DNA of 64,000 nt from Meconema thalassinum (GCA_946902985.2 OX336393.1:366216779-366280778); one strand, 5' to 3'; numbered from the stretch's first letter, positions 32,245 to 43,890 are shown. The notes: a model not told the origin generated them from the sequence alone. Numbers and translations: made by a program.

Positions 32245-33127
32245 GATTGGTTGGTTCCTCACTTTAGGGGCTGCGACAACGTGGTCATGTAGCTCCGTGT
32301 ACTTCGGGTGTGTATAGAATCTGTCTGATAACCGGTGTTAATTGTGATGACTGTATTAGTGTGTGTTATCTGTTTTAATTCAAGCTTGCCACGGTGGGTG
32401 TGTGGTTATAGTGTCGGACTATCAACCCCAAGCTTGCAGGTTCGCTCCTTTTTGAAAGGCGACAAAATTCACGATACTCATGTCATACGTTGTTGGCATG
32501 TTAAAGAACCCATTTGAATTCAGTACGCCGTGTTTATAATGGCAAAATTAATCTTGGAATTTTCCGCCAACACAAAGTTCCTCATTTCTCCACTAGAAAG
32601 CGGTATAGCGTCAAGGAGCTTAGATATCTAACCTCCTTGACATTCATAGCGCTCCAAGGAGCATTAAAATCGACACGCAAGCTGCCCTCTGGGTGTCAAT
32701 TAACAAAGCTTGCAGCTGACACCCGAGGCCATACGATATTATTATAATTCAAGTAAGGACTGCAGACATTCAATTTTCAAGTAGTTCCCACTTTTGATAC
32801 CAAACGCCACCGTCAATGACAGTTCTGAACTTGGTTACTAGATGCCACCGCAGTCGGCTCCTGGCGTCGAACGTTGGAACCTAAGAGCGTTGGTCAAATC
32901 TAACCTATAATTTAGCTTCATACAAGTGTAATTAGTGGAAGGTTCTTTTGCATGCCATAAATCTATGATATGGGACCGCCCCACGCCGGCTTTACTTCCC
33001 CTCCGAAGGAAGGCATACTGAGCGATCTTTTAACGCTCTTAAAAAATCCAACGACTTGGGCCGGGTTTGAACCCGCGATCTTGTGCTTAGAAGCTCAGCA
33101 TGCTACCAGCTACGCCACCGAAGCCGC
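32245..33127 (-). repeat. SINE B split by SINE D
   Basis: 3' module at 32245-32384, body and head at 32754-33127 ending 'gccaccgaagccgc'. The gap is exactly the SINE D insertion. Confidence 0.9.
32385..32744 (+). repeat. SINE D, full copy with 9-bp TSD
   Basis: The TSD 'taattcaag' is at 32376-32384 and 32745-32753. The head 'cttgccacggtgggtgtgtg' with B box GGTTCGCTCC begins at the left TSD, and the AT-rich tail 'gatattattat' meets the right TSD. Confidence 0.93.
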
Positions 33128-33284
33128 TGCTTCAGGTGGACTCCACAGACTTGCAAAAGAGAAGAAGTAGGAGCATCAGAGGAGCGAAAATTCTGTGTCG
33201 GAAAAGGTGCTCTGTAAAACCTCATGGGATTGGTGCAGTTTTCTACAAAGAATAACCTCTGGCTTATGTATGGCTAATCACTAA

Positions 33285-33540
33285 AGCAGGACTTACAAGC
33301 TCGGAGTGGACTCATGCTCTCAAAATACACTGCAACATCGCTCCAGCTAGAGCTCTCTATGGATAAAATCCAGACGATACCCATTGCATACATTTCGGCG
33401 AAGTTGTAACCCTTGCCTTCGTACTGAATGTTTATCACTACGGAGAGCTCCTAAGATTCAACAAGCACCATCGCACAAGGAAGCTGTTTGCAAAACGGAT
33501 AATTTTGAAGTTCACGTGCAGGTCCACTGAATTGTGAAGG
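33285..33540 (+). pseudogene. LINE C-terminal fragment
   Basis: Broken frames include 'LQLELSMDKIQTIP' and 'HYGELLRFNKHHRTRKLFAK', the latter matching the H-x-GELLR-x2-RHH pattern at the C-terminus of some insect LINEs. It is too short to place in a clade. Confidence 0.5.
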
Positions 33541-33544
33541 ATAA

Positions 33545-34300
33545 AGCGGTGTCTTCCCGTTTGCGACGATTCCCATTTGCGACGGATCATTAAGTGTCCC
33601 ATTTGTGACGAGCTATACATTTTCATAGTCCTGAGTTTCCCGTTAGTGACGTAAAGTTGACCAATTGTGACAGCTCCCAGTATGGTGGGACTCATTTGGT
33701 TTGATAACTCGTCATTCTGTCTGTGTCCAACTTAGGTTCAGTCCGGTTCATATTCTGTCTGTGTCAACTCGTCATTCTGTCTGTGTCTAACGTAGGTTCA
33801 TTTCGGTTAATTATAGAGTTTATTTGAACTAAGGGAGGTAACCCTTGCCTAATAAACGAGGGATATAGCTGTAGGCGACTAAGGCAAAACAAAGACTGGG
33901 AAGTGATGTGGTTGCGTGCCAACGAATAAATAGGGAGCAAATATAGTGGTAAACATGTTGCTAAAATAATGAATTAGTTACAAAGGTTTTGGAGGTAATT
34001 TCGCATGTACTAATTTTGCATTAAGTCTGAACATGGAAAAACATTTTAGATATAAGACGAAGCTGGAGGCGTATACATTTGATGTTTGTTGACAATGACA
34101 ATGTGATTAACAAAAGTCTCTGAATAGGTAGTGGAAAAGACACTGTTGATATAATTTTCCACTCGCAGTGCTGCACAGATATTCTATCAATCTTACTCGC
34201 TTCATTAAAACTTCACATTGTATGTTACTTAAATACGCAGGGCAATCCTTTGTACGCTAATGGCACTGTGACTCAACTGTCAAACCTAGTTCTTCCTTCC
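33545..34300. other. short degenerate repeats, otherwise unassigned
   Basis: 33552-33672 holds about five spaced copies of a TTCCCGTTTGCGACGA-like motif. 33706-33805 holds a direct duplication of 'ctcgtcattctgtctgtgtc' with 'taggttca'. Confidence 0.5.
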
Positions 34301-34555
34301 CTAGGAGGCCGTTCGTCGCTAATGGCACCGCACCGGTCGTATATATACGGTATAGACTAGTTGTGCTGGACAGGACACGAGGAAGGGGGAGTATTATCGA
34401 TCCATTAGTACGATTGAAAAAGAATGAAAATTAGCCTTTAGCAGTCGGTTTTGAGAAGAGGCAAATATGTGAACCAACCATACTCTGCTTCCAACAAGTA
34501 TACAACGTGAAGGAAATACGTGTAGTTGGACTTATGATAGGAAGGCGTGAAACAA

Positions 34556-34705
34556 TGGCTTTCAAAATTGACTTCCTAATATATAAATCTATATTTGATG
34601 TCAACAGATTCCTTTTATGTAGAAATGCTTTCCTTGTCTGAGCCAACATACATTTCATACCTCTTTGCTTCGTCCATCACTGGTTATTTTGCTTACTAAG
34701 TACTG
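34556..34705 (-). pseudogene. RTE-type LINE internal fragment
   Basis: Matches 47393-47525 of the intact-frame LINE ('RKAFLHKRNLLTSNIDL' on the minus strand). Only about 150 bp remain. Confidence 0.75.
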
Positions 34706-35400
34706 GCTGAGATGCTGAAGAAAAGTGCCAAAATGAATTTTATTGAAATTAAAACACGAGGTGAGAGTTCGATAATGAAATAAAGACAGATGTCACCGTC
34801 AGCAAAGTAACAAACTGCCAAATCAGTCAGCCCTAAAGAAACACAAATATGTAGTAAGATATATGCATACAACACTTCTTAGTTGATACAACGAAATGAA
34901 ACTGCGAAACATATAGTTGTTGAGAACAGATCGTCAAATTACCTCCGATAAATGTAGTTAAAAATTAAAATTGATATCATAGGAAAAAATAAACAAGATT
35001 ATCACTTTATCACGACTTGTTAATGAAATGATAACTCGACCACTGTATGGTAGGCTAATTCTAATTACTATTTTATTTAATATACAGCTACAAGTAACGG
35101 AATTATTTGTAATACTGGTACTTAAAATGTGTTAAACTGAATAGAGAGAAGGAGAGACGACATATTAAAATATAATTTTACTACGATAAAGAACAACGAT
35201 ATTTTCGAGTCATCTGTATGATCCAGTCAACCTATGAGGCTGACAACGCTAATCTTGAAAGTTGTAGGATAATTTCATTTTACCGGAGCCAGAATGGGTG
35301 CGATCCACGCAGATGATCAAACATTTACTAACACAATACCAACTATAGTTCGCATTCCTCGATGTATGGCAGGCCTACGCATTTATTTTCATCTTGTATT
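34706..35400. other. unassigned AT-rich sequence
   Basis: No recognisable feature. Confidence 0.35.
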
Positions 35401-35404
35401 TTTA

Positions 35405-35631
35405 TATTATTTTTATTACGGTATTTACTCATCATCTTTTTCTGTCGATTTTGGCCTACTGTGGATCGCGGTTGACAATCGGCTGACTTGCGAATCTCTT
35501 TTTCATCTCCCAGACGATCGCTAAGTCTTCTCCATCTGTCTTCAGACCAGATGACCTTGATTTTTGAGTTATGATTTTCCTGAAACCCTTTAAATTTGTC
35601 AACCTTCCTTCGAAATTCTGTTCTGTTTAGT
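35405..35631 (-). pseudogene. LINE X 3' part, right piece at 37514
   Basis: Minus-strand text 'FRRKVDKFKGFQENHN' and 'VIWSEDRWRRLSDRLGDEKE' matches the copy at 57400-57600. The LINE is interrupted at 'gtttagt' and resumes at 37514. Confidence 0.8.
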
Positions 35632-37513
35632 GCAGGGCCATCCATACAGCGCTCCCCGAGTGCTAGCGCTCCGGCCACGCTCTGAGCCAGTGATCCGAGC
35701 GCTTTGGTGGAAGGAGCTTGGCTGGTTGAACGCGTGGTCTGCCCGCTGCGCCGAAGAGAGCAATGTTTGGCTCAACGTACATTTGTGAGAGTTTCTTTTC
35801 GGTTCTTAAGCTTACCAAAAGTAAACATCGTGCAACGAGAGCGATAGAAACTGGCGCAATTGTTTACGAATAGCTGTGTCCAGAAATATTGTACTCAATT
35901 TGGAGAAGATTGTTTCCTCCAAAACTAAAAGGTTGTAAAAACGACATAGCAAAAGTCACTCAAAGTCTGTACTATTTGTTCATATTGGTAAAATGTTGTT
36001 GAATTTTTCTTTCTAATTTGTTCACATTTCAGTTTGGAATAAATCACAATAATCTTTACTTAACGCTTGCATTAGTTTCCTGCACATTCCATACTTCAGA
36101 GAGCCATTCGATTTGTACATGCGGTATATATTTATGGCAAAAGAGCCCTAAAAATAAGAGGTTAACAATCCCACAAGAGCCGTCGGCCGCACGACTGTAT
36201 GTACTGTACGTACGTATCTAGTCAGCGCGGTCGGAACATCGTCCGTTTATCTCAGGTCTCCTCGCTGCCACAGTGTACTGTCGACCAAAGTATTATGTGT
36301 ACTCGAGTTTGAAGGTTGTTTGTGAAGTAACCAATAGACCTACATAAAATCCAATAACATCATCATTTTCGTCGTTCTATTTTACGTTAGCTCATGTAGG
36401 CTTGGAATTTTTAATTTATATTTTAATATTTTTTGTCGCAGTTGGAACACAAAAAGTGCACGTTTTTAAGCGTGTTTCAACCATGCGTCACATTTAAGAA
36501 TTATTATCTCAAAAACCCGTCATCAGATCGAATCCAAATTTTAACACAATATACATTGGAATGTTGTATAACTGGTTTATTAATTTCAAAATTTTGCGTG
36601 TCCAAGAAAAAAAAAGTTGTTATCATTTTTGTAAGGTAACTTTTTCTCGGCTCGGGGTGGTTGGAAAATGTAGTTCTTGGTTGCGATGTAATCCTTATAC
36701 ATCAAAAAGTTATGCTGTATGACTGTGAAATACGTAAATTAACTCACTTATTTTATATCGGTTTGTATTTGTAGGCGGAAATAACACATCGTTCACCAGC
36801 TACCCGCTCCGTGAAAGCTGTACAGCGTTGCTGTGATGGAGCCCATCACTTCCGAGCGAGGCACGCCATGATGCGTGATGGGCTCCATTTCGGCAACACT
36901 GTACAGCTTTTCCGGAAGCGGGTAGCTGGTGAACGATGTGTTATTTCCGCCTACAAATACAAACCGATATAAAATAAGTGAGTTAATTTACGTATTTCAC
37001 AGTCATACAGCATAACTTTTTGATGTATAAGGATTACATCGCAACCAAGAACTACATTTTTCAACCACCCCGAGCCAAGAAAAAGTTACCTTACAAAAAT
37101 GATAACAACTTTTTTTCTTGGACACGCAAAATTTTGAAATTAATGATCCAGTTATACAACATTCCAATGTATATTGTGTTAAAATTTGGATTCGATCTGA
37201 TGACGGGTTTTTGAGATAATTCTTAAATGTGACGCATGGTTGAAACACGCTTAAAAACGTGCACTTTTTGTGCTCCAACTGCGACAAAAAATATCAAAAT
37301 GTAAATTAAAAATTCCAAACCTACATGAGTTAACGTGCAATAGAACGACGAAAATGATGATGTTATTGGATTTTATATAGGTATATTGGTTACTTCACAA
37401 ACAACCTTCAAACTCGAGTGCACATAATACTTTGGTCGACAGTAGTCGGACTGCCCAGTGCTCCCCGAGCGTGGCCGTGCTCTCAGAGCGCAATGACTGG
37501 GTTCCCTATTGTA
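35632..37513. mobile_element. hAT-like insertion containing a giant palindrome
   Basis: It splits LINE X; 'gtttagt' occurs on both sides (35625-35631 and 37514-37520), consistent with a target duplication of about 8 bp. The left end begins 'gcagggccatccat', and the right end read inversely contains 'tagggaacccagtcattg'. Both place an AGGG followed 11 bases later by GCGCTC, a weak imperfect TIR. No transposase was recognised. Assignment to hAT rests on TSD length and CAGGG-like ends only. Confidence 0.55.
36277..37443. repeat. 1.17-kb near-perfect inverted repeat (palindrome)
   Basis: The left arm starts 'actgtcgaccaaagtatta'; the right arm ends with its inverse. The arms are about 575 bp each, differ at scattered positions only, and meet at about 36850-36875 around 'gcacgccatgatgcgtga'. 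Mirror-image open frames on opposite strands (36433-36639 and 37003-37287) are a by-product of the symmetry and not genes. Confidence 0.95.
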
Positions 37514-37795
37514 GTTTAGTATATCTTGTGGATTACTTCCAACTTCTTGAAGACCCTCTCTTGTTACAGCAACCCATTTTATGGTGGACTTCAATTTGGC
37601 AATTCAACCTACTGTTGTCAATCCTTGTGAGGTCCATAAAAATGTCATCCTTCTCTTACGTATTGTGCCCGTAAGTTTCTCCGCCTGGCTGTGTCAGTCA
37701 CTATTTCTCCTTTTCCTCCATAAACCGTCTGCTCTCTTTTATGGGCCCTATATGTTCTTTGAAATTCTTCATTATGGTATTTGAAGCCATTTTTC
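37514..37795 (-). pseudogene. LINE X, upstream part of the split copy
   Basis: Continues 35405-35631 after the insertion: 'tagtatatcttgtggatta' matches 57596 onward, followed by the region with 'cgtattgtgcccgtaagttt'. The open frames on plus here are antisense shadows. Confidence 0.8.
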
Positions 37796-37893
37796 AGTTT
37801 TGCCTTAGTAATAGAAAGTTAATGATTTTTCAGTCGGTCAACACAGTTGTACCCAATTGTATTGGGTGTTTCACTAATACTAAAAAAAAATCT

Positions 37894-38430
37894 GGCGGTT
37901 TCGGTGGCGTAGTCGGTAGCATGCTGAGTTTCTATGACCAAGATCGCGGGTTCAAACCCGGCCGAAGTCGTCGGATTTTTAAGAGCGTTAAAAATCCCTC
38001 AGTATGCCTTCCTTCGGAGGGGAAGTAAAGCCGGCAGTCCCATGTCATAGATTTATGGCATGTTAAAGAATCTTCCACTAATTACACCTGTGTGAAGCTA
38101 AATTAGGTTGGGTTAAACATTTGACAAACACTTTTAGGTTCCGACGTTCGTCGCCGGGATCCGACTGCAGTGGCGTCTGGTAACCAGGTTCTGAACTAGT
38201 AGTCGCTGACGGTGGCGTTTGGCGGCAAAACTAGGAACCACTTGAAAAAATTAAATGTCTGCAGTCCTTACTTGAATTGAAAACAAATACACACACTAAT
38301 ACAGTCACCACTATTAACACCGGTTTTCAGACAGATTCTACACACGCCCAAACTACACGGGGCTACATGACAGCGTTGTCGCAGCCCCTAAACCGAGGAA
38401 CCATCCAACCAACCAACCAACCAACCAACC
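37894..38430 (+). repeat. SINE B, full-length copy
   Basis: Intact A and B boxes, body and 3' module ending in five CCAA units. It sits inside the MITE. Confidence 0.92.
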
Positions 38431-38455
38431 TAAAAAAAACTTTTACAAATCTCAT

Positions 38456-38457
<2 letters not shown>

Positions 38458-38492
<35 letters not shown>
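38458..38492 (+). repeat. poly(T) run
   Basis: 35 T residues, the MITE centre or a decayed tail. Confidence 0.9.
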
Positions 38493-38493
<1 letters not shown>

Positions 38494-38539
38494 GGAACAC
38501 CCAATACAATTGGGTACAATCGTGTTAACAGACTGAAGA

Positions 38540-39125
38540 AACATTAAATTTCGCTAAGAATTATTCCTTCTTTCTTTTCTTACTTCACTATTTCTCCTTT
38601 TTCGTTTTAAATCAGGCATTATGAACTGTAGAGTGTTTCATTATTAGTCGTCCTAAAATTTTGGAAGGGACCCGGATTTCTTGGACCGCTCTCCTGGCTA
38701 CGTCATTGGTGTTTAAGTCTAGGTTTGAAATAAATGTTTCTGTTTGTCTCTGCAATGACCATTACGTCACAGTGTTAATTTAGGAAATCACCTTGTTGAT
38801 AGTCAGATATATTCGTATAATTGGGTTGCTGAGAAAAAGTAGCACACGTTCTTACGCGGAAGGGAGCTGTTAGCTGTTTCACGATATCAGAACGATTAAT
38901 GGCCAGTACTTGTTTCGCCGCTAGCGTGCATGTTAGTAATTTAGCAAGCTCTAATCAATGGGAAAGGTTATAACTGGACTGAGGCACTAGGCTACATGAA
39001 GATAACATTAAAAATATAACATAAAACATTAAAAAATACCAAAATATTTGAACATTCTAGGCAAAAAGAGCCTACAAGAATTGCTTGAATTTAAATTATT
39101 TCAACATCGTTTTCAAGCTCATGAA
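38540..39125. other. unassigned sequence
   Basis: No recognisable feature. Confidence 0.35.
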
Positions 39126-39129
39126 GTCG

Positions 39130-39418
39130 GAGTTACTTTTTATGGAGTCCAGCATGTCCTGTGAAACTTCAACACAAAATTCGTGCTGAAGCTGCTGACA
39201 GCGGAGAAAAAGCAACTTCGTGTTGAAGTCTCATAGGACATAGTGGTGGAATTTTACCCTTGAAAAGTATTATTAACGTACCAGTGTATCCACTGACACG
39301 GGTCTCCGGCAATTAAACACTTTAAAATGCCACTCAACTCTGACGGAATTCGAACCCGCAACCTTGGTCACAGGAAATGAACAACTCAAAGACTTAAGCC
39401 ACTTGCCTGCCAACTGTT
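39130..39418 (-). repeat. SINE M copy
   Basis: The minus-strand head has B box GGTTCGAATTCC and an A-box-like AAGTGGCTTAAG. The body carries facing 'cttcaacacaaaattcgtgc' and 'cttcgtgttgaagtc' segments that could form a stem. Only one copy was seen in this window. Confidence 0.5.
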
Positions 39419-39419
39419 G

Positions 39420-40025
39420 AAACGTAAATATTGGATGAGTTGCAATAATCTGTACTGGACCAGCTAATGTTTTAACACATTATGTTTAGTTGGTTGCAAT
39501 GCCCTCTGACTGTTCTATACAATATTCGTGTTCCGCCTTCTGGGAGACGACGTTAAAATCTTAAATTGCTGTTCCTCAAGCGCTCTTGATTCTACCAGAG
39601 AATTGCTGTGTAATGCTTAATTGCCCGAAAGTGAGAAAAGCGTGATCGTCACAAACAAGGCAATTGGAAACAAAGAGGAAAGTAATTCCAATCGTTTCAT
39701 GCCTCTCGCTGGATGGTACGGGAAACAAAAGAAATTATTTTAATTAGTTTTCCAACTTTGACCCTTTGCAAGAGTTAATTAATTTTATTTTCCTTTTTTT
39801 AAAGTTTCTCACATTTAATTGCCGTCAGTCTCATTGAAGTTACTGAAGAAAACACAGTTTACATTAGAAATGAGTGTTAGCTTCTTTGGATGATATTTTA
39901 TATCCCATTATTTCCCACCCAATAAAGATAACACTACTCATATAAAAAGTCTGGCAGCCTCCTAGTTCAAATCCCATCCTGAATGCGGTTGTCCGTGGGT
40001 TATTTGTAACTCGTTTCAAACAAAA
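39420..40025. other. unassigned sequence
   Basis: No recognisable feature. Confidence 0.35.
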
Positions 40026-40029
40026 CTGA

Positions 40030-40380
40030 CCACTGATTGGCTGTCACCCTAGAGATCTGAGTTTGATTCCCGGATCTGCCAAGAAATATAACTCTGGTCT
40101 GAGAGCTGCAACGGGTTACACTCAGCCTCGCAAGGCAAAATTGAAAAGTCATCCTGGAAGTGGTTTTCCGTGGTTTTCCCACTTCTACTCCAGGAAAATT
40201 CTGAGTTGGTTCCTAACTCAAGGCCACGGCCACCTCCTTCCCAATCATATCCCCCCAATTTACAAATGCACACACTAGTACAGCCATCACAATACACAGG
40301 TTATCGCACAAATTACACACACAATACACGGGGATATATAACCATGATGCCACAGCCCCAAAAACAAACAACAACATGAG
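40030..40380 (+). repeat. SINE G copy
   Basis: B-box-like 'gtttgattcccggatctgcc', then 'ggttttccgtggttttccc' (shared core), 'ggccacggccacctcc', and the 3' module 'acacactagtacagccat'...'aacaaacaacaac'. Confidence 0.8.
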
Positions 40381-40454
40381 TGAATACGGTAACCAACTGA
40401 AACCAGGATATTTGTTTGATAATTATGATGAATTCTATGTTAAAGGGCGTGTAT

Positions 40455-40600
40455 ACTCCAGGAAAATCGGAAGACAGCTGAAAAAGCAATTTTTGATCAT
40501 TTAACACACCTCACACTAGAATTAAAATTTCTTAACAGAGCCGGGAATCGAACCCTGAATTCTGGGGCGACGCCCAAGAACGCTAGCTGCTACACCACAA
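40455..40600 (-). repeat. SINE G fragment, opposite orientation
   Basis: Inverse head 'gccgggaatcgaaccctgaa' with 'gctgctacaccacaag'. It faces the copy at 40030. Confidence 0.7.
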
Positions 40601-40609
40601 GATATTTAC

Positions 40610-41590
40610 TCAGTTTATTTATTTATTTGGCATATGGCTACATTAAATTATCACATACATGAAATTTGATATAAATTCCAGTCATTAAAGAACAACTATA
40701 CAAATATTCAAGTTATTTGCTATCTGACAGAGTTCAAGCATTAATATGCTCTTGCAACGCTTGAGTTACCTCACACCACGGTGGTGCATTTCAGATAGAA
40801 TGGAGAATTGAAAATTACCCTCCGTAACCAGTCATTAAAAACATAATGAAGTCAGGTAGAGCATTACATTGAAGTTCAGAGTAATGAAAGCATAATTCCT
40901 GACACTTAGAGGAATATAATAACTCACGGAGCTTCCTTCAGCGTGGTGCTATCTTGTGTTGTCTGCTAGTTCCTCCTCCTCTTCCTGCCTTCCATTATCT
41001 CACTCATATACGGTGTATTCCGTAAATTCGTTGTAAATGGATTTCTGTAGTCGAGGAAGAATCTGGCGCGGTGCTGCGGATGTGTGGTGAGAGAAGGATA
41101 AGGAGACGAGACATTCTCCATACGGAAGTGAGATAAAGGGACAAGAATTGCGTATTCATAGTCATGCGTGTTCCTTGGAGGCGGTACACCTTCTTCGTTG
41201 GCAAGCTCAAGTATGATAAAAGGGATTGCATCGTCTCACTAAGTAACTTGTAAACCCACTTAGCACGTTGATAAAATGTAGGAAATTGGCTCACTACAAA
41301 CTTTCGTATTACCTAGTTCTGTCACAATGTTTTAAAAAATAACTCAAGCATGATTTAATACATTGCCTTCAACGGAAACGAAAGGGGATTTTCTATTAAA
41401 CATAAGTTTTCGGTTAACGGAGGTAGGCCTCTGCTAAAATAATTAAGCAATGAACTTACACATAATGGACATACGAAAAAAGAAAAGATGGTGTACATAC
41501 CATATTCAGTGTTATACTTACATATTTCTGCTACGATTTATTACAGTACTGTACTAGCAAAACTTACAATGAGCATAAAGACTGGCATTC
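40610..41590. other. unassigned sequence
   Basis: Begins with TTTA units, which may be the tail of an unrecognised retroposon; no other feature. Confidence 0.35.
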
Positions 41591-41617
41591 TGTTGTCCGC
41601 GTAACACAGTTTCCGTT

Positions 41618-42171
41618 TAATGAAAGGAATTTAACAAGTTCTTCACACCAATTCAATTCAATACGCATTTTATCGGATAGTTTCCAAGGTCACGAATGCA
41701 GTGTTTATAAGATTCTCAGGTACCCTGTGAAAGTCTACATTTTTATATTGTAACAGTTAATGAAAGGAATTTAACAAGTTCTTCACACCAATTCCATTCA
41801 ATACGCATTTTATCGGATAGTTTCCAAGGTGACGAATGCAGTGCTTATAAGATTCTCAGGTACCCTGTGAAAGTCTACATTTTTATATTGTAACAGTTAA
41901 TGAAAGGAATTTAACAAGTTCTTCACACCAATTCCATTCAATACGCATTTTATCGGATAATTTCCAAGGTGACGAATGCAGTGTTTATAAGATTCTCAGG
42001 TACCCTGTGAAAGTCTACATTTTTATATTGTAACAGTTAATGAAAGGAATTTAACAAGTTCTTCACACCAATTCCATTCAATACGCATTTTATCGGATAA
42101 TTTCCAAGGTGACGAATGCAGTGTTTATAAGATTCTCAGGTACCCTGTGAAAGTCTACAATTTTCTATTGT
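41618..42171 (+). repeat. 140-bp tandem repeat, four units
   Basis: 'tgaaaggaatttaacaagtt' starts at 41621, 41761, 41901 and 42041, giving an exact 140-bp period. Units differ at only a few positions (for example tcacgaatg against tgacgaatg). Very recent expansion. Confidence 0.97.
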
Positions 42172-42594
42172 AATTTGCCCATTCAAAACATTACCTCGTA
42201 ACACTTATTCCAACGTTTTCATTCCATTATTTCTCCATTACTTCGCAAATACATACCCAACTATAAGTTCTATTATTTCCACTTATATAGTTTCACATCC
42301 ACATCCCTTCTATTCCACGCTGTTTTTATCAATACTTAACACATTTTGTAACAGATCTGTTTTTTTTTCATTTTATTTTTTTATGTGTGTACTTTTGGAC
42401 GAAGAGATTTTTAGAATTTTTGATAACATCCTCTTTTATAGCAAATTTATAATTATTAAGCATATGTTCTTGCACCTTTTCATGTCCTAAATTACACTGA
42501 GGAAGCTCACAATGTGATTGAAACCGGTACGACATTAAAGTACAATATATATTGACTTATGGTTTAATATTATTAATATTCCTTGTTAACTACA

Positions 42595-42695
42595 GAATTA
42601 ACTGTTACAATAGAAAAACGTAGACTTCCACAGGGTACCTGAGAATCTTATAAACACTGCATTCGTGACCTTGGAAATTATCCGATAAATTGCAT
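42595..42695 (-). repeat. inverted partial copy of the 140-bp unit
   Basis: 'aatcttataaacactgcatt' plus 'cgtgaccttggaaa' is the inverse of the array unit. Together with the first unit it forms long inverted ends of a segment of about 1.05 kb. Confidence 0.9.
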
Positions 42696-42879
42696 ATTTT
42701 TATTTCCGTTGTCCGCGTAACACCAGTTTCCGTTTAATGAAAGGAATTTAACACGTTCTTCACACCTAAGTCCACGGGAGCATCAAGTATTTCCGTTTAA
42801 GACAAGTTTCCGTTCAGTAAAGGGTCCGTTGATGGGAGGTTTTACTGTATTATGTTATTGCCTGTTGTTGATTTATTTA

Positions 42880-43254
42880 CGGGCTTTGCTACATCGTGGT
42901 CATGTACCCCGTGTACTTGTGTGTGTGTGTGTGTGTGTGTGTGTAATCTGATAACCTGTGTAATTGTGAAGGCCGTACTAGTGTGTATGTTTGTAGGTAG
43001 GGATATGATTTAGGTAGGAGACGGTCGTGGCCTTAATTTAGGTAATTTGGAGTAGAAGTGGGAAATTATGGAAAATTACTTCTTGGATGGCTGAGATGGG
43101 AATCGAACCCACCTTTTCTCAACTTTACTTCTAGGCTGAGTGTACCCCGCTCCAGGTCTCAGGCTAAAATTAAATTTCTTGGCAGAGCCGGGAATCGAAC
43201 CCGGGCCTCCGCGGTGAGGGCCAAGAATTCTAGTCACTACGCCACGAGGTGGAC

Positions 43255-43255
<1 letters not shown>
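42880..43255 (-). repeat. SINE G, long copy
   Basis: The 3' module lies at 42890-42990 (with an expanded GT run at 42917-42944), and the body and inverse head 'gccgggaatcgaacccgggc' end at 43253. Confidence 0.8.
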
Positions 43256-43512
<257 letters not shown>

Positions 43513-43674
43513 TGCGTTGAATGAAAGATCCATTCATCGTGGCCTTTCAACTTCGTGTATTTGAATGAATGTAAGATTTTAGCTGTGTTATTGTAGTGTC
43601 GTTTTACCTGTGTATTTGTATTTGAGATAAAGATCGTAAAGTAGGTGGCCTGGCCTAAAGTTAGAAACCAGAGT

Positions 43675-43890
43675 GTGGTTTTCCCCGTTTATTTTCTACA
43701 GTCCCTCAAAGCAAATGCCGGTATAGTACCTTACTTCAAGTTCCGGGGCACCTACCTCATCCCCGACTGTAATACAGTTAAACATACTACTACAGTCATC
43801 ACATTAATACAGGTTATCAAACAAGTTCCACACTCCCAACAACAAGATGCTAATGACCAAGATTTCCTAAGCCCCTAAATTGAATTAATA
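43675..43890 (+). repeat. SINE J fragment
   Basis: 'gcaaatgccggtatagtacc' (core) plus the 3' module 'catactactacagtcatcac'...'aagcccctaaattgaat'. The head is missing. Confidence 0.75.

Larger units (their letters stand above)
37831..38535. mobile_element. MITE with about 50-bp TIRs, carrying SINE B
   Basis: Left 'cagtcggtcaacacagttgt' plus 'acccaattgtattgggtgtt' is mirrored at 38495-38535 ('aacacccaatacaattgggt' and 'acaatcgtgttaacagactg'). SINE B occupies the centre, which also has A and T runs. Without the SINE the MITE would be about 150 bp. Confidence 0.8.
41592..42850. mobile_element. Tigger-like terminal region with nested repeat array
   Basis: The right end 'ggaggttttactgta' (42836-42850) matches the CAGTAAAACC-type terminus of Tigger-like elements, as at 58251 and 59965. 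A 57-bp block with 'ttgtccgcgtaacac' and 'gtttccgtttaatgaaagg' occurs at 41592-41648 and again at 42711-42768, bracketing the 140-bp array and its inverted copy. No transposase was seen. The left terminus was not found. Confidence 0.45.

Noticed and set aside
28521..33170. Frames containing phrases such as GFEPAI-GIEAQHAT and its variants
   Set aside because: Translation of SINE B heads and bodies; the same phrase appears at every copy (23855, 28521, 32970, 54568).
36433..37287. Two near-identical small proteins on opposite strands
   Set aside because: Mirror images created by the palindrome; no family match and no splice or start context.
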